A stretch of 64,000 nucleotides of DNA from NCBI GenBank assembly GCA_003868215.1, contig QWDQ01000053.1:124001-188000 (forward strand), written 5' to 3'. This stretch comes from Pseudophaeomoniella oleicola (Eukaryota; Ascomycota; Eurotiomycetes; Phaeomoniellales; Phaeomoniellaceae). A model generated the notes under the pieces. The model did not search any database, was not told where the DNA came from, and worked only from the letters and a program-made list of their open reading frames with translations. This document shows, one piece after another, positions 22,561 through 33,005 of the stretch (its first letter is position 1; each line of letters starts with the position of its first letter). The translations under genes and the position numbers were made by a program.

Positions 22561-23087
22561 CACATATATAGGGGACTCCGGTGGTGAAGACAAGTCTAGT
22601 CTAGTCTAGACTGATTGTCGGGATTCTGAAATGTAACTGGAAGGGGGAGAAGGAAGGCGTTATACGTAGACAAACTTGGGTTTCTTTTTATGTTTGAAAA
22701 GTAAGGTATTGATTTAGGGAGTAGTATGTAAGGTATGTATCTATGTATATGGCTGTTTCTGCGTTGAGTACTTTGCAGGAATTATTATCTAGAATCCGAG
22801 TCATCAGCGCAGGGAATCACTTTTCAACGCTTTCCGATGATGATATTATATATGATCTGATTACCTTATAGGTACTTGGGTTGCTGTTTCTATAAAAAAA
22901 TTATGATAAACGAAAAATACATAAGCTAGTGGTGTCTAAATACAAATATCTCTAAATTACATAGATACCTATGATATCCCTCAATTCTGCACCTGTTCCG
23001 ATTTAAATGTGTACACTTGACAAGAGCGAAATTCCGCCCGACAAATAGGCATGTATCCTTTTCAAGCCTGCAAACCCAATTGAACCA

Positions 23088-24030
23088 TCACTTAGTGTCT
23101 TGCGTAGCAAGTGGAGTGTCTTGCATCTCATGTGAAGTCTGTTCTGTAGCAGGTGACAAGCCCATCTCGGCACTGCCGTCTTGCGACCCTCTGGGCTGCT
23201 TCGCTTGTTCTTCTTTCAACGCGGGTACGACAAAGGCGGCAGAGAGACAGATGGTGATGGTGATGATTTCCATGAGGATGCCCATACAGAGGTAGATGGT
23301 ATTATTGCCGTAGAGGGAGCTGTAGATTGAGTTGCCGGTATAGTCACCGAGAGCGCCGTACAAGAGACGCACGAACAGAAAGGGAGAAGCAAGCCCAACG
23401 ATAGTAAGGATGCGGGTCTCGATTCCAAGGGCTGCACGCTTGGCGGGGTGGCGTACTACGTCGAACACCACATAGAGGAAGGATAGAAACATCAGTCCGT
23501 AACCGGCCAGGAAGAGGGCCAATGCTCCCTTCATAAGACCATTGATCGTTACGTCGTTGGTGGTGGGGGCATCGTCAAGGGCACGATCAGTGCCAACGAT
23601 ACCGATGATAAGACCCACGAGGGAAAGTAGGGAGATGAGCAGGAAGGATTTGGGTGGGATGCTGTGTGTAGTTTTGTTTCTGTTTACGTGTTTCCAAGTT
23701 AGAAAGGCCCTCGAGCAAGTGATGATAATGTGCTCCTTGGGAATGAACTTACACCCGGCCCACGAGGGCAACACTCGTCAGCATCAGAGGGGCAAGACCC
23801 ATCAGCTCGCAGACGATGACAGAGACATAGACGTTGAGGGAGGGATGCGACAGTGAGATGAAGTAGGAAATGTCCCCGGCAACTCGAAGCGCAGAGAGGG
23901 TCGCGATAAAGCGCCAAGTGCCCGCTGCCTTCATTCCATGATGGACGCAAAGAAAGACGGCCAAGACGAGCGAAGGCACGAAGAAGATGAATTGAAGGAT
24001 CGTGATTCCCGTGCGATATGAGACGGTCAT
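23088..24030 (-). CDS. Seven-helix fungal membrane protein (DUF7702-like)
   Basis: About 289 residues from exons 24030-23753 and 23679-23088, joined across a 73-base intron in phase 2. The ATG at 24030 (MTVSYRTGITILQFIFFVPS) matches the usual start of this family; the frame is open upstream to 24159 but the added residues look like leader. Hydrophobic helices include GITILQFIFFVPSLVLAVF, VYVSVIVCELMGLAPLMLTS, FLLISLLSLVGLIIGIVGT, ALALFLAGYGLMFLSFLYVV, ILTIVGLASPFLFVRLLYGA and IYLCMGILMEIITITICLSA. The tail is hydrophilic. From memory this corresponds to a fungal integral-membrane family catalogued as DUF7702; its function is unknown. It diverges from the NRPS gene, with 500 bases between starts, so co-regulation is plausible. 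Confidence 0.82.
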
Positions 24031-24530
24031 TGTCGAAGGATCTTTGAGAGCCGACAGAAGAGTCCAGAGGCAGTCAATAGGGTATTTAGAACCAAGAAGG
24101 AGAAGTTGGGGGTACCATGGCGATGATAAGGGGGCTCCGAATGCTGCTGCACACTGCATACCTCATTAGGACTAGCGTGGTCATCGCCCATCTGCTTCAG
24201 CAAGGAAACGCCCTCCGATAATGACCGGTCGTAAAACACCGGTAAAATACCTCAAAAGACTGAATTTGTGCTTGGATTAGTGGTAAGCTGAGTCGTATCA
24301 GAAAACCACGTCTCTGTTTGCCCACTAGCAAGTGACTGCCACGTTAGGGAATCAAGGTGTTGCCGTATTGTACCAGAAGACAAGGCGACTTTCGGCAGAC
24401 CTGGAGATAGTACAGGGGTAGATTTCCTTTATATGGACTTCCAAGGAGGTTTTGGACCTTACAGCGTCGCCATGTCCACATTTTGGAGTGGCACAAAGGC
24501 TCATCATTCAGGGCAACACGTACCATTATC
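24031..24530. promoter_or_regulatory. Divergent promoter, membrane protein / NRPS
   Basis: A 500-base gap between divergent start codons, presumably carrying both promoters. No defined site is recognised. Confidence 0.5.
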
Positions 24531-27500
24531 ATGGGCTCACTTGGACACAGTGGCGATGCCACGTTACGCCCAGCCACCAGGTTGCCGTTGTTCAACACGA
24601 CTGTGCAGACCTCAGATGTCCGTTCATATCACAAGGCCACAGCTCAAGCAATACCCGTCGTACATGACAGGCAGATTCTCCTGGAGCGCTTCGCGCGCTT
24701 CGTCATTGCTGTGTCCGATGGCAAGGAGGTCGCCTTCATTGCGGATACAGGCTGCCAACAGTTACTCGTCCACGCTGCCCTGACGCCGCAAGACACCGTC
24801 GAGCTGACCAAAGCTCCATATGACGCCACAACTTCGGACATCACGGACTTGGACTTTGGCATCTACGCACCCGACTTGGTGAGCGCTGATATGAATAACA
24901 ACCTCACCAAGCTGCTGCAACCCCTTATTCTTTCAGTTCTTCTCTCCAACGAGGGAAGAGTAGCGGACGTTACAATTTGCCTTCGCGGTGACCATGGACC
25001 AGAAGCAGCAGCGCACCATTTGCTCCAACTTGCGATTGCATACATTGGGCCCAAAGTCAAGCTGGACAAGACAGGGATTAGTCGTCTCACGACTCCCTCC
25101 TTACCCGATCCAATGCCGAAGAATAACTTTCTACATTCAATACTAGAGGAGAGTACACACTCCTATCCCCACAACATAGCCATTGACGAAGTCGGCGGCC
25201 ATGCGCTGTCATATACACGGGGCGAGTTGACGTACAGCGAACTGAATACGAAGGCTTCCATGTTTGCGGATCAGATAGAAATCATCCTGCAAAAGCTAGG
25301 TTGGCCGGCCTTCCAAGGCGAGCAGAGGATGGTGCCGATCTTTCTCCCCAACAGCATCGAGTTGAACATCTGCATGAATGGCATCTCCAAGGCCGGCCAC
25401 TGCTTTTGCCCCCTGCAGATGGACGCGCCAGAGGAGAGACTCCGCGACCTGCTCAGTGATCTTCATGCTCCTGGGATCCTGGGGCTCGGCAGCAACCCGT
25501 GGGCTGGTCGCGAGTTTGGTGATGACATCATCTGGATCGATTTTCTCAACCCCACGGCCTGCCTGGTGGATCGGCCCGGCATTCTGGACGGCACTCTTCT
25601 GACTCGACGCACGCCATGCGAGGATGATCTAGCATATATCATGTATACCAGTGGGTCAACCGGCAAGCCTAAGGGTGTGCTGATGTTGCACCGAAACGCT
25701 GTGGCATATATCCGGGCTTTTGACGCGGGTCCGGGTGGCCTACCAACGGGTCCGCGCATGCGCTGGATGATCATGTCCTCACCAACATTCGACATTATCC
25801 TAATGGACAACTTCATGCCGCTGTTCAAAGGCGGCACAGTGTGCGTGGCTGAGCGCGATCTGCTGCTCACGAACCCTGAGGCTGTGATAGTTGAGCTGCG
25901 CGCCACGGCCACCTTCACCGTAACAAGCCTGGCCATGCTGCTGCACCCTGAGCGCATACCCACGCTCACCTGGCTGTGTGTGGGTGGCGAGATGGTCAGC
26001 CAGCGCGTCGTTGACAATTTTGCCCCCCGAACAGGTGACGAGCAGCCGGACCGGCGTTTCTTCGTCATATATGGGCCTACTGAGACTACCGTCATGGTCT
26101 CAGTCCATGTCTGCGACAGTGCCTCACGTCCATCAGTGATTGGTGCACCCCTCCCCGGCGCTCAGTTCGTTGTCCTGGATATGGACTCGCCGGAATTGCG
26201 CGCGGTGCCGTTTGGCGTGGCCGGCGAGCTTGCCATTGGCGGCCCGCAGCTTTCACCCGGGTATCTCAATCGCCCTAAGGAGACAGCACATGCGTTTATC
26301 CAGGATGCAGAGTTCGGTCATCTGTACCGAACTGGCGATCGGGTGCGCGTAGTGTGGTCGGAAGACGGCGATCCCAGAATCGACTTCCTCGGACGCACCA
26401 GTTTTGGCCAGGTCAAACTCAATGGCCGACGTGTTGAGCTACCTGAGATTGAGAACGTGCTGTCCAGGGCTGATGGTGCAGCTCAGGTTGCAGTCCTCGT
26501 ATTCGAGTCGAAGCTCTTGGCCTGTGTCGTGCCTTGGGAGTGTTCATGGGATGCGGCCACTGTTGAGTCCCAGTGCCGCGCTGAGGCGGAGCGATACCTA
26601 CCAGCCTGGATGCAACCTGTACAATATCTCGTCATGGCGCAATTTCCCCATGGTGCCAACGGGAAGGTCAGCCGCAAGGCCCTAGAAACCATTATATCCC
26701 AAAATGAGATGCAAATGACGGGCATGGGAGGCGCCAGAGCCGTGGTCGCGAACGGGACTGGCACGAAAGAAGTGAAGCCCAGCAAGGCACTCTCAAACGG
26801 CACCGCTAATATTACCTCGTCAATAGAAGCAACTATGAATGGCCGTTCTGCCGGTGAATTGGATGTTGGGGAGGCGCAAACGACTTTCATTGACACCGCT
26901 TCCATCGTTTATGAATCCCTTGACAACGCCCTAGGTAAAAGGATTGAGGGTCTGGAAAGATCTACCGCCCTCACCAGTATAGGACTTGATAGCTTACGGG
27001 CCCTCGTATTCTTACAGAAGTTGCGAGAATTGGGGATCAAGCAGTTGGAAATCCACGAGGTTCTGTGGGCCGCCTCTATCGGTGAGTTGATCGAGACGGT
27101 AGAGAAACAGCGAACAAAAGAGAGCAACACAGCACCGGCCGTAACTGCGTTCAAAGAGCTCGACTCGACCAATGACGTCCCAGCGAAGTCTACTTCGATC
27201 ACAACTACCGTTACAACCATCAACGGTCACACGGACGGGATCGATGTAGGTGAAATAGCCGCGGATGATGCAGACATAGTATATGATCTCCCGCTTGAGG
27301 CTAAAGTTCGCCATTTTGATCACCACTGCCGGGCACCGTGTCTGAAAGCGCTGGGGTTGTCCAACCACCAGGTTGAGCAAGTTTTGCCGGTCACGAACGT
27401 GCAGGCGAGATTCGTGGCCTTGGCTGTCGATCCGACGTTTTTCGACAGAACGCGGTACACAGGAAGACCTCATGTGACACATTTTGCGTACCAGGTGCCT

Positions 27501-28811
27501 GATGATATGGACCCAGCGCGTTTGCAGCGCGCTGTTGATGTCGTGCTTCCCCGATACGATTGCTTCCGTACCGTCTTTGTCCCCATCTCCCACCCTCTGG
27601 CGCCTTTTGCGCAGTGTATCCTCTCTCCGTCGGCGGGCAGAATCCCCAAGGTGGAAATTGTTTGCGATGATGCCGACGCCGACGGTGCTGACAGCTTGTG
27701 GCGCGAGACCATCTCCGGGGCGCAGAGGTCCGCTGAAGCGGCCATGAGCATCAACCGACCTGGCATCACTGTGACGTATGTCTGGTCACAGAATCGTGCA
27801 CGCTGTGTCTTCATTCTGTCCCTGTTCCACGGTATCTATGACGGCACACAGGTCACCTATCTGTGTAACGCTATCATGGACGAGTATATCCATCCCGGGT
27901 CCAAACCAGCTGTGGATCTTCTCCCAATCCGCACCGCCGTCGAGCTTAATCTCAGCTTCGACTGGGTTCAGACTTTGATATACTGGGCAGGTCGTTTCAC
28001 CGGTGTGCCTGGGGGTCGGCTGGGTTCCCGACGCCCGATGCCTATCGCCGAGCTGCCGGGCTCGTACCCAGGGGGAGAGAAGACGCACATGCAGATCCTC
28101 AGCGTCAAGGCCAGCATGACGATGCGCGAGCTCAACCAAGCGGCTGCCAACATGTCGACCACCATGCTCACTGTCGCTGAAGCAGCCTGGGCCAGCGTAA
28201 TGGCGCAAACATTCCCCGACTCAGCCCGCGCTGACGCCGCCACCGGTAAGAAGCCGCTGGACATACAGTTCGGCACTGTAATGAACGGCCGACGCAACCA
28301 AGACGCCCTACGCTGCATGGCTCCCATGCTCGCCGCTCTACCCATGCGCCTGCTCATCAACGGCAGCCAGCCGCGTCGCACCAACCGCGAGACCTGCACC
28401 CTCCTCGCAAGCCAACGCACCGAAGCCCAACCCTACCTCCAAATCCCCTGCCCGACCCTCTCCCACGCGCAAATGGGCATCAAACGCATCGACACAATTC
28501 TCCTCGTCCAAGCCCTCCAACCCGAAGAACAACAAATCTCTTCCTCCAGCAAACCACTACCCGGCTTCAACTTCGAGCAGAACCTGCTGTCTGCGTACAA
28601 GGAAACCGACAGCGGCTACCCGATCAACATGGAGTTGTGGCCCGGCCGCCAGCGCTGGGACGAGAAGATGCTGTTCCGCTGCATATATAACGTGCGGAGG
28701 CCCGGGTATGAGTTTCTGACACGCGATTGGGTATTGGGGGTTATGTCGGCGCTGGATGAGGCGATAGGGCGTATCACCAGTGACCCGGATGGATTCTTTT
28801 ATACTGGTTGA
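24531..28811 (+). CDS. Single-module nonribosomal peptide synthetase, A-T-C
   Basis: About 1,426 residues, no intron. The first ATG in frame is 24531 (MGSLGHSGDATLRP); the frame is open further upstream only through non-ATG codons. Residues 1 to about 195 match no domain I can name. Adenylation domain: YIMYTSGSTGKPKGV (A3), FDIILMDNFMPLFKGGTV (A4), FFVIYGPTETTV (A5), YRTGDRV (A7), GQVKLNGRRVELPEIE (A8) and HGANGKVSRKAL (A10). The carrier domain has IGLDSLRALVF with the phosphopantetheine Ser near residue 822. The C-terminal condensation domain opens at VLPVTNVQARF and carries FHGIYDG in place of HHxxxDG: second His, Asp and Gly kept. There is no thioesterase or reductase, so release would fall to the terminal C domain. 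The amino acid used cannot be read safely by eye. Confidence 0.9.
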   Translation: MGSLGHSGDATLRPATRLPLFNTTVQTSDVRSYHKATAQAIPVVHDRQILLERFARFVIAVSDGKEVAFIADTGCQQLLVHAALTPQDTVELTKAPYDATTSDITDLDFGIYAPDLVSADMNNNLTKLLQPLILSVLLSNEGRVADVTICLRGDHGPEAAAHHLLQLAIAYIGPKVKLDKTGISRLTTPSLPDPMPKNNFLHSILEESTHSYPHNIAIDEVGGHALSYTRGELTYSELNTKASMFADQIEIILQKLGWPAFQGEQRMVPIFLPNSIELNICMNGISKAGHCFCPLQMDAPEERLRDLLSDLHAPGILGLGSNPWAGREFGDDIIWIDFLNPTACLVDRPGILDGTLLTRRTPCEDDLAYIMYTSGSTGKPKGVLMLHRNAVAYIRAFDAGPGGLPTGPRMRWMIMSSPTFDIILMDNFMPLFKGGTVCVAERDLLLTNPEAVIVELRATATFTVTSLAMLLHPERIPTLTWLCVGGEMVSQRVVDNFAPRTGDEQPDRRFFVIYGPTETTVMVSVHVCDSASRPSVIGAPLPGAQFVVLDMDSPELRAVPFGVAGELAIGGPQLSPGYLNRPKETAHAFIQDAEFGHLYRTGDRVRVVWSEDGDPRIDFLGRTSFGQVKLNGRRVELPEIENVLSRADGAAQVAVLVFESKLLACVVPWECSWDAATVESQCRAEAERYLPAWMQPVQYLVMAQFPHGANGKVSRKALETIISQNEMQMTGMGGARAVVANGTGTKEVKPSKALSNGTANITSSIEATMNGRSAGELDVGEAQTTFIDTASIVYESLDNALGKRIEGLERSTALTSIGLDSLRALVFLQKLRELGIKQLEIHEVLWAASIGELIETVEKQRTKESNTAPAVTAFKELDSTNDVPAKSTSITTTVTTINGHTDGIDVGEIAADDADIVYDLPLEAKVRHFDHHCRAPCLKALGLSNHQVEQVLPVTNVQARFVALAVDPTFFDRTRYTGRPHVTHFAYQVPDDMDPARLQRAVDVVLPRYDCFRTVFVPISHPLAPFAQCILSPSAGRIPKVEIVCDDADADGADSLWRETISGAQRSAEAAMSINRPGITVTYVWSQNRARCVFILSLFHGIYDGTQVTYLCNAIMDEYIHPGSKPAVDLLPIRTAVELNLSFDWVQTLIYWAGRFTGVPGGRLGSRRPMPIAELPGSYPGGEKTHMQILSVKASMTMRELNQAAANMSTTMLTVAEAAWASVMAQTFPDSARADAATGKKPLDIQFGTVMNGRRNQDALRCMAPMLAALPMRLLINGSQPRRTNRETCTLLASQRTEAQPYLQIPCPTLSHAQMGIKRIDTILLVQALQPEEQQISSSSKPLPGFNFEQNLLSAYKETDSGYPINMELWPGRQRWDEKMLFRCIYNVRRPGYEFLTRDWVLGVMSALDEAIGRITSDPDGFFYTG

Positions 28812-28849
28812 TACTACCTATGTACGTCGGTAATAATAGTAGAATGGGT

Positions 28850-29290
28850 GAAAGGGTTGCAGATACTAGGTACGGTACCTGATAGGTCCTAGGTCGGTAC
28901 TATGTAGGTATCTAGAATGTACCAAGCCTACTATACTGCAGCATTTCGGCTTAAGAACAGATACTAATCTGTATTGACTGGAAATTTAGTATTACGCTTA
29001 TGTATCAAAGACAGTGTTAATACATACCTAGGTAAGGTACCTAACCAAGTCAATACCAATTTGATACCATGTTGACACAGAAGGTTGCTTTCACCAATGC
29101 CTGCGATTTGTCAAGTGTCAGCGTGATTTACGTGTTAGTACTGTGTCAATACCTACCTAGTACCTACCTACCTAGGTACGCATAACAATAGGTATCGGAC
29201 GCTGTACCTATTAACACAAGTGTCATACCTCCAATTGAGGCTGTTAATTGACACTCCAAAAGAGAATAATACCTACCTATGAGACATTCA
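28850..29290. repeat. TACC/GGTA palindromic repeat block
   Basis: Repeated TACCTAGGTA-type palindromes begin about 40 bases after the NRPS stop codon, for example at 29022-29045 and 29150-29180. Confidence 0.8.
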
Positions 29291-30390
29291 CTGTACGAGG
29301 ACCTAGGTCGCAATGCACAGCTAAGATATTGTCGAGAATGAAAGCCCACAAGACGAAAAGTTGTAAAGTGTGTTTGCAACAGCGGGTGTCGCAGCTGTCA
29401 CAGCACCGCAACTGTTGCGCGATTGTTGTGTTACAGTTGCAACGCGTGCATCAAGTCGGGGAGACCGCGGGTCTGGGTAGCACTTCACTTTTCGACAGCC
29501 CGCGTGGCCAAGCATCGAGTTACTAAGTAGAGAGCAGATCTCCTATTGATTCAAGTTCATTGACCTAATGGAGTCGGAAGCAACTCGAAAGTGCAAAATG
29601 CAAGTCCTGTGCAAAACTGTGGAACTTGTAACTTAGGTAGTAGGTAAGGTAGTTCTTGTATTCTTCCAGTGGCGTGGAATTCCTGCTTTGCAACTTGAAG
29701 ACTGCGTCCAGTGCTGGGTAAGTCGGTTTCCATTTCGGGTGACTCTATGGCCTTCCTGTCGGTCAAGTCTGTAATTCCGGCGCCTCTCTCCTGATGATTG
29801 TCCCATTCGATCCTCGGGAACATAAGTCGTTTGTTTTCAGTGCAGTGCATGATCTGTTGAATGCTCATATATCGCGTGTAGGTCGGCATCGAGTTGCAGG
29901 CTCTGGATATATAATGTACGTACCTAGTACTGGCTGGCCAATGACTTGAAAACGTAAGATCGGATTGAACATGGAGACGAAAAAAAGTCCAACAGACTGA
30001 TTCATGATGACCGTGAAAGGCAGCCGACAAGAGAGTCCCGAGAAATAGAGACTAGGTACTGATTGTATCTCGAAGAGCTTGATTGCATAGATAGAACGCG
30101 GCTATCAAAGAGGACTCCAGCGCTCAGAGCCGAAGCGGCTGAGGTCCAATTCGAATTCCAATGGACCTCGTTTCGTAAACTGACAGCCACTGATCTATCA
30201 ATACTCGTCGTGGCTAATTAATTAGCAAGGTTTGCTTTTAGCTGAACAACCAATGAAAGTAACATCGGTGCGCACGGTACTGGAGTAGACACATCTCGTA
30301 AGTAGATCGACGATGATACAAATCTACAAGAGATAGGTAGGTAACTAGTATTCAAAATGGATCAATCACTTTCATCTTCTCTCGGTCACG

Positions 30391-30419
30391 AGAAGCAGAA
30401 GCAGAAGCAGAAGCAGAAG
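30391..30419 (+). repeat. AGAAGC hexamer repeat
   Basis: Nearly five tandem copies in intergenic DNA. Confidence 0.85.
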
Positions 30420-31020
30420 TAAGGTACTTCAAGAATGAAAGCAGAAAGGTTGAAGTCACAGGCAAACATGGTGCAGAAATAATCAGAGGAAGGTACTGCC
30501 AATCTCGCGACGCGGCCTTCAGTGATTCTTAACATATCTTAATTTCAACGACTTTTTATCACCTTCAATTCCTAATCTCAGTGGCATTTATAGAAACATT
30601 TTGATCGGCGCCAATCTTCTTCATCTTTACATAGGTATAGCTATGTAGGAGGTACCTATCCATCTACAAGGTAGGTAGGTATCAATCACCTGGCAGGCTG
30701 GCAAGGGACTTACGCCTTTTCTTCAATACTAACAGAGAACTTAAGACCAACACCAGATGAGAAATAATAGAGCAATTCAGAGATGATATTTCGCAAAAGA
30801 CTTACCAGGTCGGTAAGTAGGTACCTATTGATCTGCTTTGGACTTAACTTGTCGCTATCGATAGATACTTCTGTTGTACCTGACTTACCTTCCACTGCTA
30901 ACTTACCTTTGACCTTCCCTTGCCATCTATCCAGCATGCTCAGTCACTCACCTCTCTTTCTCGCTCCGGCATTCAACTCAGTGAGTACCAGTATGGTACC
31001 AAGTTATGGTGATCCTCCCT

Positions 31021-32065
31021 CTACGGACGTCTCATAATAGTCGCCTCATCATCGGCACACTCCCCCGTACACCAACAGACCACATCCCTCCTCCACTCGT
31101 TCGACGCCCAGTCCTCCCAATTCTCGTACCATGGACCCTGATACAAAGCCGGGAACACCAGACGTGGCCGAATCACTGAAGATCGATGTGAATCTTCATG
31201 ACTAAAAGTACGTCCAGTACCGTTTGCTCCAGCAGCGTTTGGAATCCTGCATCGTCCAGAGCACGGCCTAACGCAAACCACGATCCCGCCGAGGAATAAG
31301 GGTGGATAAACTAAAACCGGGACGGTGAGTCGGTCGGAGGTTAGCCAGTGTCCAGTACTCGAGCCTTCGGGTACGCCGCCCCACCAATCGCCGCCGACAG
31401 AGCAGCCGGTGCAACGAATAAATTGACGGCTTGGAGCTGGGAGTTCGAAGTATGGATTTGTAGCACTACTATGGGTAGCTGGACGTGGTACATGCTCTGC
31501 ATTCTCGTTAGTATTGTCTGACACAGGGACAGTGGAGGCTGTCGACGAATATGCGAAGACGTGGATCGGTGGTAGTTGCAACATCTCCGGCAGCCAGGGG
31601 AAAGGGTTCGCGGAATAAATCGGTATTGTAAGCTACGCGGTTTCCGACTCCAGCAGGTTGCAGATCAGCAGCGATCATTTCAGGCACCGGTTCACGTTCA
31701 GCCATCCCCAAGCGCGTTCGTGGAGGACCAGGGAAAGGTAGCCAAATGCCTCCGTCGGAGGAGTCATCTTCTTCTGCATGCTCGTTGTCCTCGTCTCGAG
31801 CGCTGTGGTCAGATGCGACTGAGTTAGCAGGGTTTTCATCGTTTTCGTCGTTTTCGTGCACATGCCCAGCACCGTTCACAAGCACATGCGGCGAGTTAGC
31901 ATATTCACTTCCATCATCCAGAAAACGATCGGAACCCGCATCACCTTCAAGCTCATATGGTGGCTGAACGGGCCCACCTTCAAGATGACCGCGTTCTTCT
32001 TCTTGACCTGCGTCAGAAGCAGGAGGGGACTCGCCGAGGATATCTCGCCAGAGTCGGACGGGCAT
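31021..32065 (-). CDS. Hypothetical acidic protein
   Basis: A gene of about 326 residues is suggested by exons 32065-31561 and 31496-31021. The 64-base intron has a strong TACTAAC branch site just before its acceptor, but its GTCTTC donor is weak. The first exon (MPVRLWRDILGESPPASDAG) is strongly acidic, with runs of Asp, Glu and Asn (HENDENDENP, HAEEDDSSDGG). The second exon has Cys-containing pieces (RCTGCSVGGDWWGG, CVRPCSGRC, CWCTGEC) and many Trp. No signal peptide, membrane segment or known domain is recognised. It stands alone between the NRPS cluster and the transporter-led gene set. A wrong splice or a longer exon structure is possible. Confidence 0.45.
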
Positions 32066-33005
32066 GATTGCTTGCTCTTTGGGATTTTGGGTGAGTGTGG
32101 TTGGTAGGATCCTATCTGTAAGTCTGTCGGATTTTTGTGAGTAAAATTCGAAACGATGATTGGATGATTTGTTGTTTAGGGAGTTGGTGGTGTCTAGTCT
32201 ATGGAAGAAGAAGATAAGGATCAGTACGATAGGAACAGGCGGGATTATTTATACTTGAATCTTGTGAAGACCAGGTAGTAAGACATCCATCGCGATAAAA
32301 ATACCCAAGTAAAACAGTCAGTCAGTTAATAGCCACTTCAGTTCTTAAGAAACAAAGCGGTTTCACCAAGCCTCGCTTTGTTGTTCTAAGGTATTTTGTA
32401 GGATCCTGCGAGCGTTTTCACCTCTTTGTCGCGGTTAAGTAGGTAGGTATGACTTTGTTTCAAAACCGTGCGGCACGCCCATTGTTTTCAAAATCACTGT
32501 CAGTTGACTGTCTTTGGTGACGGACGGTACCACCATAACGCGAAAAGAAAAAGTGGTGGAAAGAAAGAAAAGAAAAGATTTGAGGGTCTCGCGAGGTTGT
32601 GATGTGTGATGGTGGTGGATTTGGGGGCCGGGGGGGAAACTGTAGAGGAAAGGCGATTCGTCGCGAATTGGTGAATTCACGATGTAGGTGGAAGACTTGT
32701 AAGGGAGATTTTGGGGTTGGGGGAGGAGGGCGCCGCGGGTAAGGGGGTAGAGGCCTGCGGAAGGATTTGATACTCGGTCGGTTCCTCTGAGGTTTCGTAG
32801 ACAGGTACCCTAGTATTTACAAGAATCATGAGCTCACGTCAAATTGATGGATGGGGGTGGCAAGTCATCGTCTCGATATATAGTATATGGTATAAATTCG
32901 CCGGTTTCAGCTTTCTTATATATATTATTATAAAGTTTGTTACTCCACGGCAAAAGGGACAAAATTTCCAGACCACCGGTACTGTCATAGATTATACCTC
33001 TGCTA
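32066..33005. other. Intergenic region
   Basis: No supportable gene is present. The frames at 32435-32680 and 32828-33016 are short and of odd composition. Confidence 0.55.

Larger units (their letters stand above)
21056..23087. other. Long intergenic region with repeats
   Basis: It carries a CA microsatellite, a dense TACC/GGTA block, a G run near 22117-22126 and a TCTAG repeat near 22592-22608. The short frames in it look random. Confidence 0.6.
28812..31020. other. Long intergenic region with repeats
   Basis: It has TACC/GGTA repeats at 28850-29290 and 30640-30690 and an AGAAGC repeat at 30391-30419. The longest frame (29557-30030, minus) has no family resemblance. No gene is called. Confidence 0.55.

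Noticed and set aside
24483-24530. NRPS start at the TTG at 24483
   Set aside because: Nuclear fungal genes start at ATG; the first in-frame ATG is at 24531.
28850-29290. CRISPR-like array
   Set aside because: The repeated units are short, palindromic and irregularly spaced, and this is a fungal genome.
29557-30030. 157-codon frame on the minus strand
   Set aside because: No family motif and unremarkable composition in a repeat-rich gap; probably chance.
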